DNA of 30,379 nucleotides from a virus. The DNA lies in the IMG/VR virus record IMGVR_UViG_3300045957_000027, positions 1 through 30,379 of that record. One strand, 5' to 3'. Position 1 is the first letter of the stretch, and the number at the start of each line of letters is the position of its first letter. The notes below the pieces were generated by a model, which was not told where the DNA came from, made no database searches, and worked only from the letters and a program-made list of their open reading frames with translations. This document shows positions 15,924 to 21,847 of the stretch, piece by piece. The position numbers and the translations under genes are program-made.

Positions 15924-16450
15924 CAGAGGACCCCGAGCCGGTCCCGGGTCATCGTCCCCGGGTGACGTTGCCGAATGTTTCCTTGGGTGGTGTCGCTATC
16001 CCAAGCGGGGACATCGGTGACCGACAAGCCGTCGTGGCGGTTCTTGATCGCCGGCAACCGGTTAGCGCCAAGCGTCGCCTCGCCACCGGGCGCCTCCAAC
16101 GAGTTCCGTTGACCGGGGGGGAGATCATCAAGGTCGAGCCACCACAGGCGCCTACCAATGACCTCGGTCCCACCGCCCCCATCGCTGTCAAGCCAAGCCT
16201 CGGCCAGATTCAGGTCACACCGATACGACGGGAACCGGACGACAGCAAACTGCGGGTTGGGGAAGTTCCCGGTGGTGCGGGACACTCCGACAAGATCGTC
16301 GGGGAGCCCATTGGGGAACGCAACCTCGTCGGAGGCCGACCAACGGGACATGACCTCGAACGGCCCCCACACGTGAACGTCGGGGACAGCCGCCAAGATG
16401 TCGCCTCGGAGGTAACTGCCGTGGACACGGTTGACAATGAGGAGCTGCAC
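15923..16450 (-). CDS. unknown protein upstream of the fibre gene
   Basis: The frame extends to 16528, but that overlaps the end of the previous gene. The GTG at 16450 follows a GGAAGGGG ribosome site and leaves 19 bases between genes, giving 175 residues. The sequence begins with a beta-rich stretch (QLLIVNRVHGSY), contains HVWGPFEVMSRW and an aromatic, Asp-rich middle (RLWWLDLDDLPPGQRNSL), and ends polar and basic. There are no membrane segments. The TGA overlaps the ATG of the fibre, suggesting a shared job such as fibre attachment or chaperoning. I do not recognise a family. Confidence 0.6.
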   Translation of the reverse strand: MQLLIVNRVHGSYLRGDILAAVPDVHVWGPFEVMSRWSASDEVAFPNGLPDDLVGVSRTTGNFPNPQFAVVRFPSYRCDLNLAEAWLDSDGGGGTEVIGRRLWWLDLDDLPPGQRNSLEAPGGEATLGANRLPAIKNRHDGLSVTDVPAWDSDTTQGNIRQRHPGTMTRDRLGVL

Positions 16451-16469
16451 GGGACGCAACCCCTTCCGA

Positions 16470-16946
16470 TCAGGCGACGTTGATAGCGCAGATACCCGAA
16501 GCGTTCCACACGATCGTAAACGTTCCACCCGTCACCGACTGGACGCCACCAAAATAGTTGTAGCAGAGCCCTTGATCGGCGACAGGGGTCGTCACCGTGT
16601 CCGAATACACCAAACACCCGTACACGTTGGCCAGTGTGGTCGACGCCCCACCCTGCGGGGTGTCGGCAGCGTCGAACGTCCACACCCCAGCCGACGGAGC
16701 CGACGTAACAGACGTCAACGGTTCGCCACCAGCATCCCAGTTGGTGCCGTCCGACACCTCGTTACCGGCCGACGCCCACTGTCCAGCGTTGTACGCCGAG
16801 TTCGCGGCCGTGACCGTGTTATCGGGAGTGATGTCGTTGTCGTACAGGGCCGCTTTGAACGTGTCCCCGTTGCAGTCGATCGGGGCAGTGTTGTCGAACA
16901 CATCGTCGACGGTCTGCTGAAAGATCTTCGAATTGGACCAGGCCAT
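16470..16946 (-). CDS. probable virion structural protein of unknown family
   Basis: The 158-residue protein begins MAWSNSKIFQQTVDDVFDN and continues with a beta-rich, Asn/Thr/Ala/Gly-rich body (FKAALYDNDITPDNTV, NAGQW, LCYNYFGG, FTIVWNASG). The pattern of an F-K-A-A-L-Y strand, N-A-G-Q-W, and a terminal F-T-I-V-W strand resembles small structural proteins I have seen described in tailed phages only as hypothetical. Three cysteines (C25, C110, C127) do not form a zinc motif. Position between decoration-like proteins and the fibre suggests a surface protein of head or neck. Confidence 0.6.
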   Translation of the reverse strand: MAWSNSKIFQQTVDDVFDNTAPIDCNGDTFKAALYDNDITPDNTVTAANSAYNAGQWASAGNEVSDGTNWDAGGEPLTSVTSAPSAGVWTFDAADTPQGGASTTLANVYGCLVYSDTVTTPVADQGLCYNYFGGVQSVTGGTFTIVWNASGICAINVA

Positions 16947-16950
16947 TTAT

Positions 16951-17145
16951 CTAGGCTCCCTTGTCGTGGGCGTCGAGTTCGGCCTGGGCGGCATCGAGCC
17001 GGGCGCGGGCGTCGACGACCTTGTCGTCCGGCTTCCCGTCAGCCTCGCAGCGCGCGAGACGGGCCGCGGCGTCGTCCCGTAGGAGGGTGAGATGCGCGAC
17101 CTGTTCCTCGGGGGCGCGGCCTCGACCGGTCTGAATACTCGTCAT
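16951..17145 (-). CDS. 64-residue coiled-coil protein
   Basis: This small protein has an ATGA overlap with the stop of the previous gene. It is almost wholly helical: two predicted helices (EEQVAHLTLLRDDAAARLARCE and DKVVDARARLDAAQAELDAH) are separated by a short GKPDD turn, as in a helical hairpin. It is Ala, Arg and Asp-rich with one cysteine and no membrane segment. It may be an assembly factor or small connector by context. No family recognised. Confidence 0.6.
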   Translation of the reverse strand: MTSIQTGRGRAPEEQVAHLTLLRDDAAARLARCEADGKPDDKVVDARARLDAAQAELDAHDKGA

Positions 17146-17510
17146 GATGTTCTCCTGTTTGCGTAGGCGGTGGGGGCGAACACCGCCGTGTCGTTCGAAC
17201 CGTCCGCCCGTTCCACCCGGACAGCGGACACCGCCCGCCCCCGATCATCGTGAGCCACGCCCCGCTCCGCCCCGACGTAGTCCTCGCGTTCCACAGCAAC
17301 CGACCGGATCTGGCCGCGGCGCAAACCAAAGTTCGATGTCACCCACACCAACGGCACCGACAGCCCACGTTGGGAGGGACACGAATGGAGTTTCGTGGTT
17401 GAATGTCCAGGGGGTGGGACCCGGTCGCCGGGCTGCCACGCCTGTTGCACACCACAAGACGGGCACTCAAACCCGCCTTCGGGTCGCAGGGTGACAGCAC
17501 GACCGGACAT
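17142..17510 (-). CDS. small protein with CxxC zinc-binding motif (third of three)
   Basis: This 122-residue protein starts at an ATG sharing a base with the preceding stop (TGATG). Residues 14-19 read FECPSC, and a second group follows at HSTTKLHSC (His36, His42, Cys44). A CxxC plus His/Cys set could bind one zinc ion, though this is less canonical than in the two preceding proteins. The remainder (about 50-122) is beta-rich and charged (RGQIRSVAVEREDYVG, AVSAVRVERADGS) and may be a small barrel. It is coupled to its neighbours. Likely a virion or assembly protein by context; function unknown. Confidence 0.58.
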   Translation of the reverse strand: MSGRAVTLRPEGGFECPSCGVQQAWQPGDRVPPPGHSTTKLHSCPSQRGLSVPLVWVTSNFGLRRGQIRSVAVEREDYVGAERGVAHDDRGRAVSAVRVERADGSNDTAVFAPTAYANRRTS

Positions 17511-17974
17511 CAGGCGTCGCCAACCTCGAGAGCGTCGGCGTAGTCGATCAGTTCGGAACGGGTGGCCCCCTCCTCGGGGTTGCCGCCGAGCGCGGTCACG
17601 TAGTCAACCCAATCTGCGGTAGCAGCGTTCCCCGCTGGGCGCGACACCTCGCCGGCAGCGTCACCACCAGACTCGTCGACCTCGACCTCGACCTTCTCGA
17701 GCTCGGGATCCGGGTCGGGGGTGTGGCGTTCAGCGTCCGACACCGCCGACGCAGCCGACACCCGACCATCCGGGTCTTTGATGTTCGACGGGCCACTATG
17801 AACGGTGCCCTTAGCCATCTCAACGTCCTTTCGACAGATACGACACAAAGGGGTCCCGCCCCTGTCCACCAACACCGGACCGCCCTGCGGGTGACACCTG
17901 CCTGAACCACAAGCGGGGCACACCTCGGCCTGCCAGTTGTAGGCGGTCCCACAATCGTCGCAATGCCACAGCAT
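17510..17974 (-). CDS. double zinc-ribbon protein with HeH/SAP-like C terminus (second of three)
   Basis: The gene encodes 154 residues and begins three bases inside the end of the upstream gene's spacer (stop and ATG adjacent). The first zinc site is Cys5, Cys8, Cys19, Cys22 (HCDDCG and CPACG). A second likely site is Cys27, His28, Cys44, Cys47 (RCH, LCRIC). A Pro/Asp/Glu-rich linker follows (about 75-115). The C terminus, WVDYVTALGGNPEEGATRSELIDYADAL, looks like a small helix-extended-loop-helix (HeH/LEM/SAP-like) motif. An internal ATG at 17818 with a good AAGGA site could yield a second 102-residue product without zinc sites. Such HeH motifs occur in small phage head proteins. Function unknown. 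Confidence 0.62.
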   Translation of the reverse strand: MLWHCDDCGTAYNWQAEVCPACGSGRCHPQGGPVLVDRGGTPLCRICRKDVEMAKGTVHSGPSNIKDPDGRVSAASAVSDAERHTPDPDPELEKVEVEVDESGGDAAGEVSRPAGNAATADWVDYVTALGGNPEEGATRSELIDYADALEVGDA

Positions 17975-18289
17975 TCACACCGCCTCCGGTAACCCAAGCG
18001 CCTGGAGTTCCACTTTCGACATGCCAGCCGCCACGTCGGGAGCTACACCCTCGGTAATAGCCCATTGGCGCCACTCGTCGACAGGCGCACGGACGACCGG
18101 CCGACCCGAAGGCGAGACGTCATCGGCCGGCACATCCGTACGTTCCCGCACCCGAAGGCCGACAAGCGAAGCCAAAGGGTGCGACCCGTCGGCCTCATCG
18201 ACACCGAACGGGCGGAGACGGGCCCGGCAGCGCGGGCAAGCCAAAAGGCGTGCCTTCCACACTTCGCCGCACCCGTCACACGCCCACAT
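17975..18289 (-). CDS. zinc-ribbon protein with HeH/SAP-like C terminus (first of three)
   Basis: The protein has 104 residues and starts at ATG 18289, one base after the preceding stop. The N-terminal zinc ribbon has Cys4, Cys7, Cys18, Cys21 (ACDGCG and CPRCRARL). The middle is charged and Pro/Val-rich. The C-terminal segment (about 72-102, WRQWAITEGVAPDVAAGMSKVELQALGL) matches the layout of the C terminus of the next protein: aromatic helix, glycine, loop, Ser-x-x-Glu-Leu helix. The two proteins therefore appear to share an architecture and may be paralogues. A longer frame extends to 18709, but it is antisense-like to the decoration gene and lacks support. Confidence 0.62.
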   Translation of the reverse strand: MWACDGCGEVWKARLLACPRCRARLRPFGVDEADGSHPLASLVGLRVRERTDVPADDVSPSGRPVVRAPVDEWRQWAITEGVAPDVAAGMSKVELQALGLPEAV

Positions 18290-18290
18290 T

Positions 18291-18746
18291 TCAGGCGGCC
18301 GCCACGGAAGCGCCGATCTCGGCCGGCGTGTAGATGACGCTCCACTTGACCGACCCGGTGTTTGACGCCGCACAGTCGAGCTCGATCGCCCCCTCCGACA
18401 GGAGAAGCGGGTCCTGGAGCATGACGTTCCCGACCAACAGATCGGACACCATCGCGTCGGCGACAGTACCGGTGATCGTGTAGATCTCGCCGACAGCGTC
18501 GTTGGCGATGTCCAGCACGGCGCACAGGTCCTGGTCGGCGCCGGTGGCGTCCGGGTTGAACTTGACCTTTGTGTTATTCGCCTGGTTCTGGATGACGGTG
18601 GTGACCTCACCCCAAATGGCATTGATGATGACCGGCCCGCCAGAGATGGTGAACAGCGCACCGTCGGTCGACTGGGGCAGCGTCGCGGTGGCCCGCTGAA
18701 CGAGGACACCGTAAATCGCTGGGGTCGTGTTTGACTTGTTACCCAT
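18291..18746 (-). CDS. decoration-like head protein 2
   Basis: The 151-residue protein, MGNKSNTTPA..., is beta-rich with Thr, Val, Ile and Asn. The segment VKFNPDATGADQDLCAVLDIANDAVGEIYTITG aligns by eye with ITIKESIDGASEQNLAVIDLAHKAPGIGGTWTAIS of the gene upstream, so the two are likely paralogues. It is located two genes after the major capsid, the usual place of capsid-stabilising or decoration proteins. The lack of cysteine motifs and membrane segments and the Ala-rich C terminus fit a secreted-style beta sandwich on the capsid surface. Decoration is an inference. Confidence 0.6.
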   Translation of the reverse strand: MGNKSNTTPAIYGVLVQRATATLPQSTDGALFTISGGPVIINAIWGEVTTVIQNQANNTKVKFNPDATGADQDLCAVLDIANDAVGEIYTITGTVADAMVSDLLVGNVMLQDPLLLSEGAIELDCAASNTGSVKWSVIYTPAEIGASVAAA

Positions 18747-18760
18747 GGTCTAATCCCTCC

Positions 18761-19192
18761 TCAGGCGACGTTCGACGGAAGATTGCCAGGCTTCCGCTTC
18801 ATCATCAGATCATGGGTGATGGCGATGCAGATACCACCGTCAACGGTGGCCTCTACACAGTTGAACCCGTCGGACAGCTGGGCGGCCTCGATCGTGACAA
18901 CCGAAGCGTCGTTAGTGCCGTCATCGGCCAGGTCGAGCGTCGCGGCCGCGGTCTGAGAAATCGCGGTCCACGTGCCACCGATACCGGGGGCCTTGTGTGC
19001 CAGGTCGATGACCGCCAAATTCTGTTCCGATGCCCCGTCGATAGATTCCTTGATCGTGATGATCGTCGAACCGTCGTCTTCGTAGGTGACAAACGAAACG
19101 GCGCCGGCGTGGGTAAGGGGAATGTGTACCCCGGAAGCGGCAGGGACCACGTTAAAGATCCGTCCGAGTCCGAGGCCGTAGCCCTGTGCCAT
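18761..19192 (-). CDS. decoration-like head protein 1
   Basis: The 143-residue protein follows the major capsid gene after an 83-base gap holding a strong hairpin. It begins MAQGYGLGLGRIFNVV and is beta-rich (VSFVTYEDDGSTIITIKES, TWTAISQTAAATLDLADDG). It shares a central motif with the next gene product, and its ITIKES strand resembles the C-terminal domain of the long tail tube protein. An AGCAGGAAACA ribosome site precedes the ATG. Likely a capsid decoration or cementing protein given its position; no catalytic motif is present. Confidence 0.62.
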   Translation of the reverse strand: MAQGYGLGLGRIFNVVPAASGVHIPLTHAGAVSFVTYEDDGSTIITIKESIDGASEQNLAVIDLAHKAPGIGGTWTAISQTAAATLDLADDGTNDASVVTIEAAQLSDGFNCVEATVDGGICIAITHDLMMKRKPGNLPSNVA

Positions 19193-19234
19193 TGTTTCCT
19201 GCTTTCTCCCGGGGTGTTAATGCCGGGTTGTCGC

Positions 19235-19268
19235 GGTCGGGGCTGGCATTGGTTGCCGTCCCCCGACC
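19235..19268 (-). terminator. stable hairpin just after the major capsid gene (attenuator or mRNA stabiliser)
   Basis: The arms GGTCGGGG and CCCCGACC form a perfect 8-bp stem. The 18-base interior has a second small stem GGC/GCC. No T-run follows, so full intrinsic termination is unlikely. It may lower readthrough into the decoration genes or protect the 3' end of the abundant capsid message. Confidence 0.5.
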
Positions 19269-19275
19269 TAGGTCA

Positions 19276-20676
19276 TCAGGCTCGGGTAGCGAGCTGGACG
19301 AACGGGGACAGGGTGTCGGACCCGTTGCGGGGGGTGATGGCCGACTGGAGCCACGGGCGACCGTCGACACGAGACACAATCTTAAAACTGGTCTTGTCCG
19401 ACGTGAAGTTGACATGCTCGCTCGAGGAGGCCGACATCATCTGCCGGTCGCCGACCAGGTAGAACCCGAAATCGACGAAGCTGATGTCGCCTTGGGTGCC
19501 GAGCGCGGCCGGGGTCTTCTCGGTGACCACGATCGGGCGGCCCAGGAGGGTCATGGTCGGGGCGCCGGTCCCATCGGGGAGCCACACGGGGACACCGCCG
19601 GTCCCGACGTTCAACGCCATGGTGGCCAGTTCGGGGAACACATCGGTCGACACGACCCACACGGCCCGGTTGATCGACTGGGGCAGCATCCGGGCGTACA
19701 TCTTGATGATGTTCTCCCAGTAGATCGTCGACGCAGCCTGACCGGTTTCCTTGGCGACCGAGATGATCGACCCGTTGTCGCTGTGGAGGGCTCCCAGTGG
19801 CTTGCCGACACCGTTTCCACCGAGGAACGCGTCGTCCTCGTCGAACGCCAAAGCCTCCGGGAACAGCTCCGAAATGAACATTTGGAGCGCACCCGGCGAG
19901 TCGGTCAGCAACTCGTTCGGGACGGTGGTGTAGGTGACCAGCTTGCGGGCCTGGAGGGTGATGGCCTGAAACTCGGGGGCCGACTCGGTGTGAGTGGCGG
20001 CCTCCTCCTCCCAGTACGAGACGATCCCGCCGTGGACGCTTGAGGCGTTGGTGGTCGAATCGATCGCCGGGAACGACAACCGCAGGGACTCCATCGGCAC
20101 AACCCGAGCCCGGGACCGAACCACCGAGGTTTCCAAGTTCAACCGCAGGATTTCGGAGCGCAGGACCTCGGGGAGGAGGAACCCGCCGCCGGCACCCTCG
20201 GTCGACGTGAACGCGTTGCGGATGTCGCGAACAATGGTCTGCTGCTTGGCGTCGAGGTTGGCGTTATGCCAGATCAGAGAAAAGAAATCCGACATACCGG
20301 TCGGGCCAGCGAAATGCTTGTCGATGGCCGAACCGATCGCCCGCGGGTTGTTGAGGCCCTTCCGGCGGTCGATCTCGGCGCCGGGGTTCCGGGCGTACTG
20401 CTCGAGCGCAGTGTTCGCGACCGGGGTCGGGACGAAACCTTCGTCGCGCTGTTCCTTGAGGAACGCGGCCATGGTCTTTTCGACCTGGTCCTGGACCTGA
20501 ACGGCGATGTCGGTCTGCTTGTTGAGAACAACCTGGGCGTACTTCGCGATGAACGCCTCGAACTGCCCGGGTTCCTTCAACACGGCGGACATGCGCTTCG
20601 GGTCGGCCAGGAAGTCCTCGAGCCCCGCTGGGGTGTCCGGGATCGTCAGGTCAAGATCGGTGTCGGTCACGGTCAT
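19276..20676 (-). CDS. major capsid protein, HK97 fold
   Basis: The 466-residue protein starts at an ATG overlapping the protease stop by four bases. Residues 1-150 are a helical, charged region (DFLADPKRMSAVLKEPGQFEAFIAKY, VQVQDQVEKTMAAFLKEQRDE) matching the scaffolding delta domain removed by the protease. The HK97-like shell domain follows: GGGFLLPEVLRSEILRL (N-arm), ARVVPMESLRLSFPAI, a spine helix around SPGALQMFISELFPEAL, FLGGNGVGKPLGAL (common to this family), WVVSTDVFPELATMAL and LLGRPIVVTEKTPA...ISFVDFGFYLVGDR (P domain and loop). Neighbours on both sides (protease, decoration) agree. The cleavage site cannot be fixed from sequence. Confidence 0.95.
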   Translation of the reverse strand: MTVTDTDLDLTIPDTPAGLEDFLADPKRMSAVLKEPGQFEAFIAKYAQVVLNKQTDIAVQVQDQVEKTMAAFLKEQRDEGFVPTPVANTALEQYARNPGAEIDRRKGLNNPRAIGSAIDKHFAGPTGMSDFFSLIWHNANLDAKQQTIVRDIRNAFTSTEGAGGGFLLPEVLRSEILRLNLETSVVRSRARVVPMESLRLSFPAIDSTTNASSVHGGIVSYWEEEAATHTESAPEFQAITLQARKLVTYTTVPNELLTDSPGALQMFISELFPEALAFDEDDAFLGGNGVGKPLGALHSDNGSIISVAKETGQAASTIYWENIIKMYARMLPQSINRAVWVVSTDVFPELATMALNVGTGGVPVWLPDGTGAPTMTLLGRPIVVTEKTPAALGTQGDISFVDFGFYLVGDRQMMSASSSEHVNFTSDKTSFKIVSRVDGRPWLQSAITPRNGSDTLSPFVQLATRA

Positions 20677-21767
20677 TGCAGGGTCTCCCTAAATCGTTGA
20701 GCAACACCCGTCATGATCTCGTCGAGTGTCGTTTCGGGTGTTGGGTCCGGTGGGGGGGTGTTGTTGGCGGGAGCGTTGTTGGCGGCTTGTTCGATGGCGG
20801 CGCGAATGATGTAGGGGTCCCATGTAGCCGGCTGGTCGGGTGGGTCGAGGGCATCTCGGATGACGGCGCCGATGTCGACTCCGGAGCCGGCCAAGTCTGC
20901 GGATGGGGCAGCCTCGGCCGGCTCCGGGTCTTCTGCCCCGCCAGGGGCCTCCAACTCGTCCGGCGCACCACCAGTAGTCACCGGGTCGGTTGGAGGTTCG
21001 ACGCCGTCACCGGCTGTCGACTGGTTGAGGGTTCGGGCCACAAGGTTCCGGGTCAACGACTCGCGCCACATGGCTTTCGGGTCGGCTGAACGGGCGCCGG
21101 CCTTCACGACCTCGTCCGCTAGGCCGACGGCGACGGCTTCGTCGGCGGTGTACCAGGTTCCGTCGACACCGTCGGTCATCCGGTCCCGCCACTTCTTGAC
21201 GGTGTCGTTCCCGGACCGGTCGGCGTAGATGGAGGCGATGTTGTTGGAGGCCATGTCCAACAGGTCGGCCATGTGGCGCATCTCGGTTGCGTTTCCGAAG
21301 ACGCCGCCGATGGCGTCGTGGATCATAAATTGGCCGTTGCCGCCGATGCGGATCCAGTCGCCGGCTTGGGCGATGACCGACGCGATCGAGCCGGCTAGTG
21401 AGTCGACCATGACATCGATGTGGGCGGGGTGGTCGAGGAGGGCTTGGTAGATGGCGATTCCGTCGAATACGTCGCCGCCGGGGGACGAGATGTGCAATTC
21501 GATTTCGGCGCCGGTGATGTCGCGGAGGTCGGCGATGAAGGTGGAGGCGTCGATGCCCCACACCCCGATTTCGCCGTGGATGTCGATGAGTGCTCGGCCG
21601 CCGGTGGTGGTGGCGTTTGCCATCCGGTAGCCGGTGTTGCCACCGCGGGTGAGGGTGTGTTGGGGCTGGTCGGGGCCATGGTTTGCCATCCGCTGGCCCC
21701 ATCTTGCTTCGGCGCCTCTCTTGCCGGCGATGCTCCGTTTGAGGGAGAGCGCGGGGTCTACAGCCAT
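20673..21767 (-). CDS. head maturation protease, ClpP-like (S14), with acidic C-terminal extension
   Basis: The 364-residue protein carries a serine protease domain at about 55-225: IDIHGEIG, ELHISSPGGDVFDGIAIYQAL, the nucleophile Ser127 in AGSIAS, and His150 in MIHDA. The third residue may be Asp171 in LLDMASNN. It cleaves capsid scaffolding during head maturation. The C-terminal 120 residues are Pro/Ala/Asp/Glu-rich with a terminal helix and may act as internal scaffold, as in other phages where protease and scaffold are fused. The first 48 residues are basic, and further Mets (27, 49) could be alternative starts. It is coupled to the capsid gene by an ATGA overlap. Confidence 0.9.
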   Translation of the reverse strand: MAVDPALSLKRSIAGKRGAEARWGQRMANHGPDQPQHTLTRGGNTGYRMANATTTGGRALIDIHGEIGVWGIDASTFIADLRDITGAEIELHISSPGGDVFDGIAIYQALLDHPAHIDVMVDSLAGSIASVIAQAGDWIRIGGNGQFMIHDAIGGVFGNATEMRHMADLLDMASNNIASIYADRSGNDTVKKWRDRMTDGVDGTWYTADEAVAVGLADEVVKAGARSADPKAMWRESLTRNLVARTLNQSTAGDGVEPPTDPVTTGGAPDELEAPGGAEDPEPAEAAPSADLAGSGVDIGAVIRDALDPPDQPATWDPYIIRAAIEQAANNAPANNTPPPDPTPETTLDEIMTGVAQRFRETLQ

Positions 21768-21806
21768 GGCAGTGGTGACCGTGTGTGAGATGGCGTCACG
21801 CTGGGC

Positions 21807-21816
21807 ACTTTAGCAT
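21807..21816 (-). promoter_or_regulatory. possible extended -10 promoter before the protease-capsid genes
   Basis: On the minus strand, ATGCTAAAGT includes an extended -10 (TGCTAAAGT), 40 bases before the protease ATG, inside an 80-base gap that is unusual in this tightly packed run. No clear -35. The same decamer with one change precedes the adaptor gene at 12941. Confidence 0.33.
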
Positions 21817-21847
21817 CACCGTGTGAGGTGTGCGACCACACACCGTA

